A stretch of DNA of 27,242 nucleotides from Clostridiales bacterium (GTDB lineage Bacteria; Bacillota; Clostridia; Lachnospirales; Lachnospiraceae): contig QAKV01000035.1 of the NCBI GenBank assembly GCA_003343625.1, forward strand, positions 1-27,242, in the 5' to 3' direction. The translations under genes were made by a program, and so were the position numbers. The notes below the pieces were generated by a model. It worked only from the letters and a program-made list of their open reading frames with translations. It was not told the DNA's origin and did not search any database. Shown piece after piece: positions 14,308 to 24,190 of the stretch. How positions within the stretch are numbered: the stretch's first letter is position 1; each line of letters starts with the position of its first letter.

Positions 14308-14928
14308 ATGGCAAACTTATCTGTTTTTAATATGGAAGGCAAGGAAGTTGGCACAATCGAAGTAAGCGATGCGGTGTTCGGCGTGGAAGTCAACGAGCAT
14401 CTGGTACACATGGCAGTTGTGCAGCAGCTTGCGAATAAGCGTCAGGGAACACAGAAGGCGAAGACCCGTTCTGAAGTTTCCGGCGGCGGAAGAAAACCCT
14501 GGAGACAGAAGGGTACCGGTCATGCGAGACAGGGATCCACGAGAGCTCCTCAGTGGACCGGAGGCGGCGTGGTATTCGCTCCCGTACCGAGAGATTATTC
14601 GTTCAAACTCAACAGAAAAGAGAAGAGGGCGGCATTAAAGTCCGCGCTGACCGACAGAGTTCAGACCAACAGACTGGTGATCGTGGATGAACTGAAGTTC
14701 GATGAGATCAAGACGAAGAACTTCGCGCAGGTAATGAAGAACCTGAACGTGAGCAAGGGCCTGGTCGTTGTGAACGAGAACGACGAGAAAGTCATGATGA
14801 GCGCGAAAAACATCCCTGATGTGAAGATGGCGCTGCCCAACACGATCAACGTATACGACGTGATGAAAGCGGGCAAGGTGGTTCTGACGAAGGACGCCGT
14901 GAAGACGATCGAGGAGGTGTACGCATAA
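14308..14928 (+). CDS. rplD: 50S ribosomal protein L4
   Basis: A 206-residue protein with the extended L4 loop that lines the exit tunnel ([20 protein letters not shown], residues about 50-70) and [18 protein letters not shown] after it. L4 is an early assembly protein and, in E. coli, the repressor of its own S10 operon through the mRNA leader. It follows rplC after 23 bases with an AAGGAGG site, and its TAA overlaps the ATG of rplW by one base. Confidence 0.98.
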   Translation: MANLSVFNMEGKEVGTIEVSDAVFGVEVNEHLVHMAVVQQLANKRQGTQKAKTRSEVSGGGRKPWRQKGTGHARQGSTRAPQWTGGGVVFAPVPRDYSFKLNRKEKRAALKSALTDRVQTNRLVIVDELKFDEIKTKNFAQVMKNLNVSKGLVVVNENDEKVMMSAKNIPDVKMALPNTINVYDVMKAGKVVLTKDAVKTIEEVYA

Positions 14929-15227
14929 TGGCTGATATCAAATACTATGACGTAATCCTCAAACCGGTTATCACCGAGAAGAGCATGGCCGGCATGAGCG
15001 AAAAGAAATATACCTTCCTGGTACACCCGGAAGCGAACAAGTCCCAGATCAAAGAGGCTGTCGAGAAGATGTTCGAAGGCACAAAGGTAGCGAAGGTCAA
15101 CACCTTAAACGCTCCCGGCAAGAACAGAAGACGCGGCATGGTCGTCGGAAAGACCGCCAAGATCAAAAAGGCGATCGTGACCCTGACTGCGGACAGCAAA
15201 GAAATCGAGATCTTCGCTGGGCTGTAA
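14928..15227 (+). CDS. rplW: 50S ribosomal protein L23
   Basis: A 99-residue protein with the L23 opening [16 protein letters not shown] and the loop [19 protein letters not shown] that reaches the exit tunnel. L23 forms the docking site for trigger factor and signal recognition particle at the tunnel exit. The start overlaps rplD by one base (TAATG), so translation is coupled. An exceptional 252-base spacer separates it from rplB. Confidence 0.98.
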   Translation: MADIKYYDVILKPVITEKSMAGMSEKKYTFLVHPEANKSQIKEAVEKMFEGTKVAKVNTLNAPGKNRRRGMVVGKTAKIKKAIVTLTADSKEIEIFAGL

Positions 15228-15479
15228 AGCGGCTTTGATGGAAGAAACCGCAGAGGCGATGAAGAGGGGAGGGCCCGCTGTTCGAGGGCACCTCACAGCT
15301 TCGCGTGAGCACCTCGCAGCTTACGCTGCTCGGTCGCGTTACACGCTCATGTGTCTTGCCAAAAGGCTGATCGCTCATGCGAGCATGGCGCTCACCCTTC
15401 CGGCAATCCACGCTCACGCTGTTCATCGCGAATATGTGCATTCATGCACGATAATAAATGAAGAAAAGGAGAAATCATC
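15228..15479. repeat. Hairpin-rich, REP-like spacer between rplW and rplB
   Basis: Ribosomal genes here are usually 0-40 bases apart; this gap is 252. It holds GCAGC-TTAC-GCTGC (15317-15330) and a nested structure in which TTGCC (15356-15360) and AAGG (15363-15366) pair with CCTT (15396-15399) and GGCAA (15402-15406), with GCTC-ATGC-GAGC (15373-15384) inside. Words such as GCTCAC, GCTCATG and ACGCTCA recur. No coding potential or promoter was convincing, and there is no T-tract to make it a terminator. It looks like a repetitive-element cluster that kept the operon intact. Confidence 0.5.
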
Positions 15480-16322
15480 ATGGGAATTAAAACATATAAT
15501 CCCTATACACCTTCCAGAAGAAACATGACTGGTTCCGATTTTTCCGAGATTACAAAGCATACTCCTGAGAAGAGCCTGTGCGTATCTCTGAAAAAGCATT
15601 CCGGTCGTAACAATCAGGGCAAGATCACTGTGAGACATCGCGGAGGCGGCGTTCGCAGACAGTATAGAATCGTTGACTTCAAGAGATTTAAAGACGGCAT
15701 TCCGGCGACTGTAATCGGAATCGAGTACGATCCCAACAGAACGGCGAATATCGCGCTGATCTGCTATGCGGACGGCCAGAAAGCATATATCCTGGCTCCT
15801 GAAGGACTGAAAGTCGGCCAGAAGGTCATGAACGGACCGGAAGCCGAAGTGAGAGTGGGCAACTGCCTGCCGTTATCCGAAATCCCCGTTGGTACGCAGG
15901 TACACAACATCGAATTATATCCCGGCAAGGGCGGACAGATGGTTCGTTCTGCGGGAAACAGCGCACAGCTGATGGCGAAGGAAGGCAAGTATGCGACGCT
16001 GCGTCTGCCCTCCGGCGAAATGAGAATGGTTCCGCTGGTATGCCGCGCGACAGTGGGCGTGGTAGGCAACGGCGATCACAATCTGATCAACATCGGTAAA
16101 GCTGGACGCAAACGCCATATGGGCATCCGTCCTACCGTTCGCGGTTCCGTTATGAACCCGAATGACCATCCGCACGGCGGTGGTGAAGGTAAGACCGGTA
16201 TCGGCCGTCCTGGTCCGAGCACTCCTTGGGGCAAACCGGCACTCGGCTTGAAGACGAGGAAAGCGAAGAAAGCTTCCAACAAGCTGATTGTGAGAAGAAG
16301 AGACGGTAGAGCGATCAAATAA
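15480..16322 (+). CDS. rplB: 50S ribosomal protein L2
   Basis: A 280-residue protein beginning [20 protein letters not shown]. It contains [20 protein letters not shown] and the conserved [19 protein letters not shown] near the C-terminus, whose histidine loop lies close to the peptidyl-transferase centre. L2 is needed for joining of the subunits and peptide-bond formation. The length is normal. AAGGAG (15466-15471) lies eight bases before the ATG, so the gene has its own ribosome-binding site after the long spacer. Confidence 0.98.
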   Translation: MGIKTYNPYTPSRRNMTGSDFSEITKHTPEKSLCVSLKKHSGRNNQGKITVRHRGGGVRRQYRIVDFKRFKDGIPATVIGIEYDPNRTANIALICYADGQKAYILAPEGLKVGQKVMNGPEAEVRVGNCLPLSEIPVGTQVHNIELYPGKGGQMVRSAGNSAQLMAKEGKYATLRLPSGEMRMVPLVCRATVGVVGNGDHNLINIGKAGRKRHMGIRPTVRGSVMNPNDHPHGGGEGKTGIGRPGPSTPWGKPALGLKTRKAKKASNKLIVRRRDGRAIK

Positions 16323-16341
16323 TTTGAGGAGGATATGAACA

Positions 16342-16623
16342 ATGGCAAGATCACTGAAAAAAGGACCGTTCGCAGACGCCAGCTTACTGAAAAAAGTGGA
16401 CGCTATGAACGCATCCGGACAGAAACAGGTTATTAAGACATGGTCCCGTCGTTCTACAATTTTCCCGTCCTTCGTAGGACACACGATTGCAGTGCATGAC
16501 GGCCGCAAGCATGTTCCGGTATATGTAACAGAAGATATGGTTGGACACAAACTCGGCGAATTCGTAGCCACCAGGACCTACAGAGGCCACGGCAAGGACG
16601 AGAAGAAGTCCAAAGTCAGGTAA
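16342..16623 (+). CDS. rpsS: 30S ribosomal protein S19
   Basis: A 93-residue protein starting [20 protein letters not shown] with the conserved [20 protein letters not shown] and [16 protein letters not shown]19 lies in the head of the small subunit beside S13, where it contacts the A-site finger bridge. It is 19 bases after rplB with a GAGGAGG site. Confidence 0.98.
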   Translation: MARSLKKGPFADASLLKKVDAMNASGQKQVIKTWSRRSTIFPSFVGHTIAVHDGRKHVPVYVTEDMVGHKLGEFVATRTYRGHGKDEKKSKVR

Positions 16624-16642
16624 TTGAAAGGAGGTTTTATTC

Positions 16643-17032
16643 ATGGCTAGAGGACATAGATCCCAGATTAAAAGAGAGAGAAATGCGAATAAAGATACAA
16701 GACCTTCTGCAAAATTATCTTACGCAAGAGTGTCTGTAACGAAAGCTTGTTTTGTACTGGATGCCATCAGAGGAAAGGATATCGACACCGCGCTGGCAAT
16801 CGTGACATACAATCCCAGATACGCTTCCAGCCTCGTGAAGAAGCTGCTGGAGTCCGCAGTAGCGAACGCGGAGAACAACAACGGTTTGAAGAGAGAGAAT
16901 CTCTATGTGGCTGAGTGCTATGCGAACAAGGGGCCCACGATGAAGAGAGTGAAACCCAGAGCGCAGGGCAGGGCTTACAGGATCGAGAAGAGAATGAGCC
17001 ACATCACCGTAGTGCTGGATGAAAAGAAGTAG
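16643..17032 (+). CDS. rplV: 50S ribosomal protein L22
   Basis: A 129-residue protein with the L22 fold. ARVSVTKACFVLDAIRGK opens the globular part, and the beta-hairpin tip in the exit tunnel is encoded around KRVKPRAQGRAYRIEKRMSH. That hairpin is where macrolide-resistance changes occur in other bacteria; the wild-type-like motif is kept. It has an N-terminal extension of about 15 basic residues relative to E. coli. AAGGAGG lies eight bases upstream. Confidence 0.98.
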   Translation: MARGHRSQIKRERNANKDTRPSAKLSYARVSVTKACFVLDAIRGKDIDTALAIVTYNPRYASSLVKKLLESAVANAENNNGLKRENLYVAECYANKGPTMKRVKPRAQGRAYRIEKRMSHITVVLDEKK

Positions 17033-17044
17033 GAGGAAGGGATA

Positions 17045-17701
17045 ATGGGACAGAAAGTTAATCCTCATGGTTTAAGAGTCGGCGTCATCAAGGATTGGGA
17101 TTCCAAATGGTATGCGGACGCTGAGTTTTCGGATTTTTTAGTAGAAGATTATAACATCAGAAAATTCTTGAAGAAGAAACTGTACTCCGCAGGCGTTTCC
17201 AAAATCGAAATCGAGAGAGCTTCCGACAGAGTGAAAGTGATCCTCTATACCGCAAAGCCCGGCGTTGTGATCGGTAAGGGCGGCGCAGAGATCGAAGTGA
17301 CCAAAAAAGAACTGTCCAAGTTGACGGATAAGAAGGTTCTGATCGACATCAAGGAGATCAAGAGACCCGATAAGGATGCGCAGCTGGTAGCGGAGAACAT
17401 CGCGCAGCAGCTGGAAAACCGCGTATCCTTCAGAAGGGCGATGAAGTCCTGCATCGGCAGAACTATGAAAGCCGGCGCGCTGGGCATCAAGACCGCTGTG
17501 GCAGGACGTCTGGGCGGTGCGGATATCGCGCGTACCGAGTTCTACAGCGAAGGAACCATTCCGCTGCAGACCTTAAGAGCTGACATCGACTACGGCTTCG
17601 CAGAAGCGGATACCACCTACGGCAAGGTCGGCGTCAAGGTATGGATCTACAAAGGCGAGGTACTTCCCGCAAAAGGAAACAAGGAAGGGAGCGATAAATA
17701 A
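17045..17701 (+). CDS. rpsC: 30S ribosomal protein S3
   Basis: A 218-residue protein beginning [20 protein letters not shown], with the type 2 KH domain ([17 protein letters not shown], about 76-92) that binds RNA at the mRNA entry channel. The C-terminal S3 domain follows ([20 protein letters not shown]). S3 helps unwind mRNA at the ribosome entry site. AGGAGG lies just upstream of the ATG, 12 bases after rplV. Confidence 0.98.
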   Translation: MGQKVNPHGLRVGVIKDWDSKWYADAEFSDFLVEDYNIRKFLKKKLYSAGVSKIEIERASDRVKVILYTAKPGVVIGKGGAEIEVTKKELSKLTDKKVLIDIKEIKRPDKDAQLVAENIAQQLENRVSFRRAMKSCIGRTMKAGALGIKTAVAGRLGGADIARTEFYSEGTIPLQTLRADIDYGFAEADTTYGKVGVKVWIYKGEVLPAKGNKEGSDK

Positions 17702-17703
17702 CT

Positions 17704-18141
17704 ATGTTAATGCCTAAGAGAGTAAAACGTCGTAAACAGTTCCGCGGTTCCATGAGAGGTAAGGCACTGCGCGGCAATACAATCACCTACGGTGAATATG
17801 GTCTTGTGGCTTTGGAGCCCTGCTGGATTAAGTCCAATCAGATTGAAGCAGCCCGTATCGCGCTGACCCGTTATACAAAGCGTACCGGTCAGGTCTGGAT
17901 CAAGATTTTCCCCGACAAGCCGGTAACGGCAAAACCGGCTGAGACGCGTATGGGTTCCGGTAAAGGTACTCTTGAATACTGGGTAGCGGTAGTCAAGCCC
18001 GGACGCGTTATGTTCGAGATCGCGGGAGTTCCCGAAGAATCCGCAAAAGAAGCGCTGCGTCTGGCAATGCATAAGCTCCCCTGCAAGTGCAAAATTGTTT
18101 CGAAAGCAGATTTGGAAGGCGGTGTAGCAAATGAAATCTAA
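17704..18141 (+). CDS. rplP: 50S ribosomal protein L16
   Basis: A 145-residue protein that starts [19 protein letters not shown], in line with the family's M-L-x-P-K-R-T/V-K start, which selects ATG 17704 over the internal ATG at 17710. [20 protein letters not shown] is the conserved central segment near the A-site tRNA elbow. It starts two bases after the rpsC stop, and its last 11 bases overlap rpmC, so these genes are translationally coupled. Confidence 0.98.
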   Translation: MLMPKRVKRRKQFRGSMRGKALRGNTITYGEYGLVALEPCWIKSNQIEAARIALTRYTKRTGQVWIKIFPDKPVTAKPAETRMGSGKGTLEYWVAVVKPGRVMFEIAGVPEESAKEALRLAMHKLPCKCKIVSKADLEGGVANEI

Positions 18142-18340
18142 GACTTATCTGGAAGAATTAAACAATAAAACAGCTGCTGATCTGGCGCAGGAACTGGTGG
18201 CTGCCAAGAAAGAACTCTTCAACCTGAGATTCCAGAATGCAACCAACCAGCTCGACAACACTGCAAGAATCAGGGAAGTCAGAAAGAACATCGCCAGAAT
18301 TCAGACAGTGATGACTCAGAAAACCAGGGTTGCAGAGTGA
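18131..18340 (+). CDS. rpmC: 50S ribosomal protein L29
   Basis: A 69-residue, two-helix protein with the signature [20 protein letters not shown] and [16 protein letters not shown]29 sits next to L23 at the tunnel exit. The gene begins inside rplP (11-base overlap), with GGAAGGCGG inside the rplP frame as its ribosome-binding site. It is followed after 32 bases by rpsQ. Confidence 0.98.
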   Translation: MKSKTYLEELNNKTAADLAQELVAAKKELFNLRFQNATNQLDNTARIREVRKNIARIQTVMTQKTRVAE

Positions 18341-18372
18341 TCCGGGCATAATCCAGAAAGGAGCAAAGGAAC

Positions 18373-18627
18373 GTGGAACGGAATTTAAGAAAGACACGTA
18401 CTGGTAAAGTCGTTAGCAATAGAATGGACAAAACGATCGTTGTTGCCATTGAAGATCATGTAAAGCATCCCCTTTACAAGAAGATCGTGAAAGAGACCTA
18501 CAAACTGAAGGCCCATGACGAGAACAACGAGTGCAATATCGGCGACACAGTGAAAGTGATGGAAACAAGACCTCTGTCCAAGGACAAAAGATGGAGACTC
18601 GTTGAAATCATCGAAAGAGCGAAATAA
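18373..18627 (+). CDS. rpsQ: 30S ribosomal protein S17
   Basis: An 84-residue OB-fold protein: [20 protein letters not shown] at the start and [20 protein letters not shown] near the end, both typical of S17. It binds 16S rRNA early in assembly. The start is GTG at 18373, with AAGGAG about nine bases upstream; no ATG lies in a usable position. Confidence 0.97.
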   Translation: MERNLRKTRTGKVVSNRMDKTIVVAIEDHVKHPLYKKIVKETYKLKAHDENNECNIGDTVKVMETRPLSKDKRWRLVEIIERAK

Positions 18628-18661
18628 TCGAAGCGGCAATTAAGTTGGAAGGAGAATTATC

Positions 18662-19030
18662 ATGATTCAACAGGAAACGAGACTGAAAGTTGCCGATAAC
18701 ACGGGTGCGAAAGAGATTCTGTGCATCAGAGTTATGGGCGGCTCTACAAGGAGATATGCGAATATCGGTGATATCATCGTTGCCAGTGTCAAAGATGCAA
18801 CACCCGGTGGGGTTGTAAAGAAGGGCGATGTGGTGAAAGCCGTAGTCGTGCGTTCTGTAAAAGGCGTCCGTCGCAAAGACGGTTCTTATATCAAATTCGA
18901 TGAAAATGCTGCTGTCATCATCAAAGACGACAAGACCCCCAGAGGGACCCGTATCTTTGGACCAGTGGCCCGTGAGCTCCGCGACAAGCAGTTTATGAAG
19001 ATTGCTTCCCTGGCTCCGGAAGTATTATAG
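18662..19030 (+). CDS. rplN: 50S ribosomal protein L14
   Basis: A 122-residue protein starting [20 protein letters not shown] and carrying [20 protein letters not shown] and [21 protein letters not shown]14 forms a bridge to the 30S subunit and is the binding site of RsfS on free large subunits. First gene of the classical spc group. GAAGGAG lies nine bases upstream. Confidence 0.98.
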   Translation: MIQQETRLKVADNTGAKEILCIRVMGGSTRRYANIGDIIVASVKDATPGGVVKKGDVVKAVVVRSVKGVRRKDGSYIKFDENAAVIIKDDKTPRGTRIFGPVARELRDKQFMKIASLAPEVL

Positions 19031-19041
19031 GAGGTACCTTT

Positions 19042-19353
19042 ATGTCTACCATGAAAATTAAAAAGGGCGATACCGTAAAGGTTATCACCGGCAAAGATAA
19101 AGACAAAGAAGGAAAAGTAATCGCGGTTGACAGAAAGAACGGCAAAGTAACCGTCGAGAAAGTCAATGTTGTGACCAAACATACAAAACCTTCTGCAGCG
19201 AATCAGAATGGCGGAATCATTCAGAAGGAAGCTCCTATCGATGCGTCTAACGTGATGTACGTTCACAAGGGAAAGGCGACACGTGTTGGCTTCAAAGTGG
19301 AGAACGGCAAAAAAGTTCGTTTCGCGAAATCGACTGGCGAAGTGATCGATTGA
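19042..19353 (+). CDS. rplX: 50S ribosomal protein L24
   Basis: A 103-residue KOW-domain protein. [20 protein letters not shown] is the KOW motif, followed by [20 protein letters not shown] and the [19 protein letters not shown] region. L24 is an assembly initiator for the large subunit, near the tunnel exit. It has a TAGGAGG site and is 11 bases after rplN. Confidence 0.98.
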   Translation: MSTMKIKKGDTVKVITGKDKDKEGKVIAVDRKNGKVTVEKVNVVTKHTKPSAANQNGGIIQKEAPIDASNVMYVHKGKATRVGFKVENGKKVRFAKSTGEVID

Positions 19354-19376
19354 TTCCAGGGAAGGAGGCTAATAAC

Positions 19377-19916
19377 GTGAGCAGACTGAAAAGCTTATAT
19401 AAAGACGAGATCGTAGATTCTATGATCAAGAAGTTCGGATATAAAAATGTGATGGAAGTCCCGAAGCTTGACAAGATCGTCATCAACATGGGTGTTGGAG
19501 AAGCGAAGGAAAACGCCAAGATTCTGGATTCCGCTGTTAAGGATCTGGAGACAATCACAGGTCAGAAAGCCGTTCTTACAAAAGCGAAAAAATCCGTTGC
19601 AAACTTCAAAATCCGTGAGGGTATGGCAATCGGATGCAAGACGACTCTTCGTGGCGAAAAGATGTACGATTTTATGGATCGCCTGGTAAACCTGGCGCTT
19701 CCCCGCGTCCGCGACTTCCGCGGCGTGAGCGCGGATTCCTTCGATGGCAGAGGCAACTACGCTCTGGGCATCAAGGAACAGCTGATCTTCCCTGAAATCG
19801 AGTATGACAAGGTGGATAAGGTCAGAGGTATGGACATTATCGTAGTTACCACGGCAAAGACAGACGAAGAGGCGCGCGAGTTACTGAGATTATTCGGTAT
19901 GCCTTTCGCAAAGTAA
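19377..19916 (+). CDS. rplE: 50S ribosomal protein L5
   Basis: A 179-residue protein beginning [20 protein letters not shown]; the conserved [13 protein letters not shown] and [15 protein letters not shown] segment (here [20 protein letters not shown]) identify L5, which binds 5S rRNA and the P-site tRNA. The start is GTG 19377, eight bases after GGAAGGAGG, and gives exactly the usual family length. An upstream in-frame ATT adds nine residues without support. Confidence 0.98.
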   Translation: MSRLKSLYKDEIVDSMIKKFGYKNVMEVPKLDKIVINMGVGEAKENAKILDSAVKDLETITGQKAVLTKAKKSVANFKIREGMAIGCKTTLRGEKMYDFMDRLVNLALPRVRDFRGVSADSFDGRGNYALGIKEQLIFPEIEYDKVDKVRGMDIIVVTTAKTDEEARELLRLFGMPFAK

Positions 19917-19935
19917 GAAGGAGGGAAATTGATTC

Positions 19936-20121
19936 ATGGCTAAAACAGCAATGAAGATTAAGCAGCAGCGCAATCAGAAATTCTCCACCAGAGAATATAC
20001 ACGTTGTAAGATTTGTGGCCGTCCCCACGCGGTATTGAGAAAGTACGGAATCTGCAGAATCTGCTTCCGTGAACTGGCATATAAGGGACAGATTCCCGGC
20101 GTGAAGAAAGCAAGCTGGTAA
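19936..20121 (+). CDS. rpsZ: 30S ribosomal protein S14, zinc-binding type Z
   Basis: A 61-residue protein [20 protein letters not shown] with two cysteine pairs, CKIC (residues 24-27) and CRIC (40-43). They form the zinc ribbon that separates type Z S14 from the longer zinc-free type. The short length is normal for this class. It sits in the small-subunit head. A GAAGGAGGG site lies upstream. Confidence 0.98.
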   Translation: MAKTAMKIKQQRNQKFSTREYTRCKICGRPHAVLRKYGICRICFRELAYKGQIPGVKKASW

Positions 20122-20138
20122 GAAGGAGGGTAATCACA

Positions 20139-20540
20139 ATGACAATGAGCGATCCTATTGCAGATATGCTTACAAGAATCCGTAACGCGAATACTGCAAA
20201 ACACGATACGGTAGATGTTCCCGCGTCCAAGATGAAGCTGGCGATCGCACAGATCCTGCTGGATGAGGGATATATTAAGAAATACGATGTGCTGGATGAA
20301 GGCTCCTTCAAGACCATCCACATCACCCTGAAATACGGCGAAGACAAAAACGAAAAGATCATTTCCGGCATCAAGAGAATTTCCAAACCCGGCCTGCGCG
20401 TATATGCCGGCAAGGAAGAGCTCCCCAGAGTTCTGGGCGGCCTGGGAATCGCGATCATTTCCACCAACCAGGGCGTGGTCACCGACAAAAAGGCGAGAGA
20501 GCTGCAGGTAGGCGGCGAAGTGCTGGCTTACGTTTGGTAA
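20139..20540 (+). CDS. rpsH: 30S ribosomal protein S8
   Basis: A 133-residue protein, [20 protein letters not shown], with [20 protein letters not shown] and the C-terminal [20 protein letters not shown] that holds the RNA-binding S-T-x-x-G motif. S8 is a primary 16S binder, and in E. coli it represses the spc operon. AAGGAGG lies nine bases upstream. It is followed by a 130-base spacer with hairpins. Confidence 0.98.
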   Translation: MTMSDPIADMLTRIRNANTAKHDTVDVPASKMKLAIAQILLDEGYIKKYDVLDEGSFKTIHITLKYGEDKNEKIISGIKRISKPGLRVYAGKEELPRVLGGLGIAIISTNQGVVTDKKARELQVGGEVLAYVW

Positions 20541-20670
20541 AAAAGAAAAAGAAATTCTAAGGCGTCTATAAAACGCCGCCTGAGAATTTCTAAGTTTTCT
20601 TTGCGAGAATGCTCCGCATTCTCGGTATGATATCCATTCACGGTAATTTATTTTATTAGGAGGTACGGGC
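20541..20670. repeat. Hairpin pair in the rpsH-rplF spacer
   Basis: Two hairpins sit in this 130-base gap. In the first, GAAATTCT (20551-20558) pairs with AGAATTTC (20583-20590), with GGCGT/ACGCC inside (20561-20577). The second is a perfect 9-bp stem, CGAGAATGC (20604-20612) with GCATTCTCG (20616-20624), on a TCC loop. There is no T-tract directly after either, so read-through is expected. The rplF ribosome-binding site (AGGAGG) follows. Confidence 0.6.
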
Positions 20671-21213
20671 ATGTCACGAATCGGAAGAATGCCAATCGCG
20701 ATTCCTGCAGGCGTTACTGTAGAGGTTGCAGAAAATAATAAAGTGACTGTAAAAGGTCCCAAGGGAACGCTGGAGAGAGTGCTTCCCGCTGAGATGACGA
20801 TCAAGGTGGAAGACGGCCATGTAGTTGTCACGAGACCCAATGACTTAAAGAAGATGAAATCCCTGCACGGTCTTACCAGAACGCTGATCAACAATATGGT
20901 AGTCGGCGTTACGCAGGGCTATGAGAAGAAGCTGGAAGTAAACGGCGTCGGTTACAGAGCAGCAAAGGCAGGTAAGAAACTGACATTATCCTTAGGTTAT
21001 TCCCATCCGGTTGAGATGGAGGATCCGGAAGGCATCGAAACGGTGCTGGAAGGCCAGAACATCATCATCGTAAAGGGCATCGACAAAGAGAAGGTCGGCC
21101 AGTTCGCGGCTGAAATCAGAGACAAGAGAAGGCCGGAGCCTTATAAGGGCAAGGGTATCAAGTATGCGGATGAGGTGATCAGACGCAAGGTCGGCAAGAC
21201 CGGTAAGAAATAA
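20671..21213 (+). CDS. rplF: 50S ribosomal protein L6
   Basis: A 180-residue protein of two similar domains, [19 protein letters not shown] at the start and the C-terminal signature [21 protein letters not shown]6 lies near the sarcin-ricin loop and is needed late in 50S assembly. AGGAGG lies eight bases before the ATG. Confidence 0.98.
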   Translation: MSRIGRMPIAIPAGVTVEVAENNKVTVKGPKGTLERVLPAEMTIKVEDGHVVVTRPNDLKKMKSLHGLTRTLINNMVVGVTQGYEKKLEVNGVGYRAAKAGKKLTLSLGYSHPVEMEDPEGIETVLEGQNIIIVKGIDKEKVGQFAAEIRDKRRPEPYKGKGIKYADEVIRRKVGKTGKK

Positions 21214-21233
21214 CGGATAAGGAGAGTGTGAAA

Positions 21234-21602
21234 ATGGTTAGTAAGAAATCGAGACAGATCGTTCGTCAGAACAAGCACAGAAGAATGCGTAACCGTTTCA
21301 GCGGCACACCTGAAAGACCGCGTCTGGCCGTATTCAGAAGCAACAATCATATGTATGCTCAGATCATTGACGATACAGTCGGCAACACTCTGGTAGCGGC
21401 ATCCACCGTGGAAAAAGATGTAAAGGCTGAGCTGGAAAAGACCAACAACGTCGATGCAGCGGCATACCTAGGAACAGTGATCGCAAAGCGCGCGCTGGAA
21501 AAGGGAATTACCGAGGTTGTGTTCGACCGCGGAGGCTATATCTATCAGGGCAAGGTTGCAGCTCTGGCTGAGGCAGCGAGAGAAGCTGGCCTGACATTCT
21601 AG
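21234..21602 (+). CDS. rplR: 50S ribosomal protein L18
   Basis: A 122-residue protein [20 protein letters not shown] with the L18 core [20 protein letters not shown] and the C-terminal [20 protein letters not shown]. It binds 5S rRNA. I use ATG 21234: AAGGAG ends nine bases upstream. The in-frame GTG at 21228 is too close to that site. Confidence 0.97.
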   Translation: MVSKKSRQIVRQNKHRRMRNRFSGTPERPRLAVFRSNNHMYAQIIDDTVGNTLVAASTVEKDVKAELEKTNNVDAAAYLGTVIAKRALEKGITEVVFDRGGYIYQGKVAALAEAAREAGLTF

Positions 21603-21620
21603 GAAGGGAGAACACAATAG

Positions 21621-22130
21621 ATGAGACGTACAATCATTGATACAACGAATCTGGAGTTGACTGAGAAAGTAGTTTCCATCAAACGTGTTACCAAGGTTGT
21701 AAAGGGCGGCCGCAACATGCGCTTCACAGCTTTGGTGGTAGTCGGCGATGGAAACGGCCACGTAGGCGTTGGCCTCGGAAAGTCCACCGAAATTCCGGAA
21801 GCGATCCGCAAGGGGAAAGAGGATGCGACCAAGCATCTGGTTCCCGTGGCGCTGGATGAAAACAATTCCATCACCCATGATTTCCTGGGCAAGTACGGTT
21901 CTTCCACCGTCCTGCTCAAGAAGGCTCCCGACGGTACCGGTATCATCGCAGGCGGTCCCGCGCGTATCGTGTGCGAACTGGCAGGCATCAAGAACATCCG
22001 GACCAAGGCGCTGGGTTCCACCAACAAACAGAACGTCGTACTGGCGACCATCCAGGGATTGAGCCAGCTGAAGACTCCTGAAGAAGTAGCGGCTAAGCGT
22101 GGTAAATCTGTAGAAGAGATCATGGCTTAA
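21621..22130 (+). CDS. rpsE: 30S ribosomal protein S5
   Basis: A 169-residue protein with the dsRNA-binding-like N-terminal domain ([20 protein letters not shown], the S5 signature) and the C-terminal domain ([20 protein letters not shown]). S5 takes part in decoding accuracy and mRNA unwinding. GGAAGGGAG lies upstream of ATG 21621. The gap to rpmD is 13 bases. Confidence 0.98.
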   Translation: MRRTIIDTTNLELTEKVVSIKRVTKVVKGGRNMRFTALVVVGDGNGHVGVGLGKSTEIPEAIRKGKEDATKHLVPVALDENNSITHDFLGKYGSSTVLLKKAPDGTGIIAGGPARIVCELAGIKNIRTKALGSTNKQNVVLATIQGLSQLKTPEEVAAKRGKSVEEIMA

Positions 22131-22143
22131 GGAGGAGACGAAA

Positions 22144-22329
22144 ATGGCAGAGAAGAATTTGAAAATCACATTGGTAAAATCCCCCATCGGCGCTGTGCCC
22201 AAGCACAGAGCGACCGTAGAGGCTATGGGTCTTACGAAGATGCACAAGACCGTTATCATGCCTGATAACGCTTCTACCCGCGGCATGATCCAGAAAGTGG
22301 GATATATGCTCAAAGTAGAGGAAGCTTAA
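22144..22329 (+). CDS. rpmD: 50S ribosomal protein L30
   Basis: A 61-residue protein with the L30 pattern [20 protein letters not shown] and [21 protein letters not shown]30 is non-essential in some bacteria but present here in its normal place between S5 and L15. AAGGAGG lies directly upstream. Confidence 0.97.
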   Translation: MAEKNLKITLVKSPIGAVPKHRATVEAMGLTKMHKTVIMPDNASTRGMIQKVGYMLKVEEA

Positions 22330-22348
22330 CAACAGGAGGTGTCAGGAA

Positions 22349-22789
22349 ATGGAATTATCTAACTTACAGCCCGCAGCTGGTTCCAAGCACAGCGACAACT
22401 TTAGAAGAGGGCGCGGACACGGATCCGGCAACGGAAAGACGGCAGGTAAGGGACACAAGGGTCAGAAGGCCCGTTCCGGTGCTCCCAGACCCGGCTTCGA
22501 AGGCGGCCAGATGCCTTTGTACAGACGGATTCCCAAGAGAGGGTTTACGAACTACAACTCCAAGGAAATCGTCGCAATCAACTTAAGCGCACTTGAAGTA
22601 TTTGACAACGGAGAGTCTGTTACTGTAGAAAGCCTGATCGAAAGAGGTATCGTAAAGAACCCCAGAGACGGCGTGAAAATTCTTGGAAACGGAGAATTTA
22701 CCAAAAAGCTCGATGTGAAAGCAAATGCATTCAGTGCATCCGCAAAGGAAAAGATCGAGGCGCTTGGTGGAACTGCTGAGGTGATGTAA
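22349..22789 (+). CDS. rplO: 50S ribosomal protein L15
   Basis: A 146-residue protein [20 protein letters not shown] with the glycine-rich [20 protein letters not shown] and the L15 signature near the C-terminus. It is a late-assembly large-subunit protein. Its TAA is directly followed by the secY ATG, with no gap. AGGAGG lies upstream. Confidence 0.98.
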   Translation: MELSNLQPAAGSKHSDNFRRGRGHGSGNGKTAGKGHKGQKARSGAPRPGFEGGQMPLYRRIPKRGFTNYNSKEIVAINLSALEVFDNGESVTVESLIERGIVKNPRDGVKILGNGEFTKKLDVKANAFSASAKEKIEALGGTAEVM

Positions 22790-24103
22790 ATGCTTACTAC
22801 CTTGAAGAATGCATTTAAAATCAAGGAGATCCGAAAAAAACTGCTGTTTACCTTTCTGATGCTGATTGTTGTCCGTCTGGGATGCCAGCTTCCGGTACCC
22901 GGCGTTGACCGTCATTTCTTTTCTGAATGGTTTGCAGCGCAGACAGGCGATGCATTCAGCTTTTTCAATGCGTTCACGGGAGGTTCTTTCGAGAACATGT
23001 CCCTGTTCGCATTGAATATCACCCCTTATATCACGTCTTCCATTATCATGCAGCTTCTGACCATCGCGATCCCGAAGCTGGAGGAGATGCAGAAGGATGG
23101 GGAAGAAGGGCGCAAAAAGATCGTTTCCATCACCCGATATGTGACGGTGGCGCTGGCGCTGGTGGAATCCGCAGCGATGGCTATCGGTTTCGGCCGCCAG
23201 GGCCTGATGGAAGAGTTCAATGTCCTTAACGTCATTACGGTAATCGCCGCATTGACGGCGGGCAGCGCTTTCCTGATGTGGATTGGCGAGCGCATCACGG
23301 AAAACGGAGTCGGCAACGGGATTTCCATCGTTCTGACCATCAATATTATTTCCAGGATGCCCAGCGATCTGGCCGGACTGTATAACCAGTTCGTCAAAGG
23401 AAAAGCGGTTGCGGTAGGCGCGTTGGCAGCGCTGATCATCCTGGCGATTATTGTGGCGATGGTAATTTTGGTCATCATCTTAAACGATGCCACCAGGAAG
23501 ATCCCGGTGCAGTATGCCAAAAAGATTCAGGGCAGGAAAATGGTAGGCGGACAGTCCACGTTTATTCCCTTAAAGGTGAATACGGCGGGCGTTATCCCGA
23601 TTATCTTCGCGCAGTCCATCATGCAGTTTCCTGTAGTAATCTGCCAGCTGGCAGGTTACAACGGGACCGGAGTTTGGGCCCATATTTTAAGAGGGTTAAA
23701 CTCCAGTTACTGGTGCAGACCCAGTGAGCCGGTTTATTCTATCGGGCTTGTGGTTTATATCGCTATGGTAATTTTCTTCGCTTACTTCTATACGTCCATC
23801 ACCTTCAATCCTCTGGAAGTGGCGAACAATATGAAGAAGCAGGGCGGCTTTATCCCGGGTATCCGTCCCGGTAAGCCCACCAGCGATTACCTGAGCCGTA
23901 TCCTGAATTATCTGATTTTTATCGGCGCATGCGGACTGACCATCGTGTGCGTACTGCCGTTTTTCTTCAGCGGTGTGTTCGGCGCGAGCGTATCCTTCGG
24001 CGGCACGAGCCTGATCATTATCGTCAGCGTCGTGCTGGAAACGATCAAACAGATTGAATCCCAGATGCTGGTACGCAATTACAAGGGTTTTTTGAATGAC
24101 TGA
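22790..24103 (+). CDS. secY: Preprotein translocase channel subunit SecY
   Basis: A 437-residue membrane protein with ten helices. It shows GCQLPVPGVDRHFF after helix 1; NITPYITSSIIMQLLTIAIP, the SecY signature around helix 2; and the fifth cytoplasmic loop, NPLEVANNMKKQGGFIPGIR, which contacts SecA and the ribosome. It forms the export channel with SecE and SecG. It begins immediately after the rplO stop, with its ribosome-binding site inside the rplO end (GAGGTGATG region). Confidence 0.98.
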   Translation: MLTTLKNAFKIKEIRKKLLFTFLMLIVVRLGCQLPVPGVDRHFFSEWFAAQTGDAFSFFNAFTGGSFENMSLFALNITPYITSSIIMQLLTIAIPKLEEMQKDGEEGRKKIVSITRYVTVALALVESAAMAIGFGRQGLMEEFNVLNVITVIAALTAGSAFLMWIGERITENGVGNGISIVLTINIISRMPSDLAGLYNQFVKGKAVAVGALAALIILAIIVAMVILVIILNDATRKIPVQYAKKIQGRKMVGGQSTFIPLKVNTAGVIPIIFAQSIMQFPVVICQLAGYNGTGVWAHILRGLNSSYWCRPSEPVYSIGLVVYIAMVIFFAYFYTSITFNPLEVANNMKKQGGFIPGIRPGKPTSDYLSRILNYLIFIGACGLTIVCVLPFFFSGVFGASVSFGGTSLIIIVSVVLETIKQIESQMLVRNYKGFLND

Positions 24104-24133
24104 TGCCAAAAAGCATAGAGCAGTAAAATGGGT

Positions 24134-24160
24134 GGGACAGGACGGTAACGTTTCTGTCCC
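24134..24160 (+). other. Hairpin in the secY-adk spacer
   Basis: GGGACAG (24134-24140) pairs with CTGTCCC (24154-24160). There is no T-tract after it, so it is more likely an mRNA stability or processing hairpin than a terminator. The 87-base gap is otherwise plain and ends in the AAGGAG site of adk. Confidence 0.5.
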
Positions 24161-24190
24161 CGTCTGCTTTCCACAAAAAAGGAGTACGGT

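Noticed and set aside
24134..24160. A terminator separating secY from adk
   Set aside because: The stem has no T-tract and adk has no promoter of its own that I can see, so read-through is more likely.
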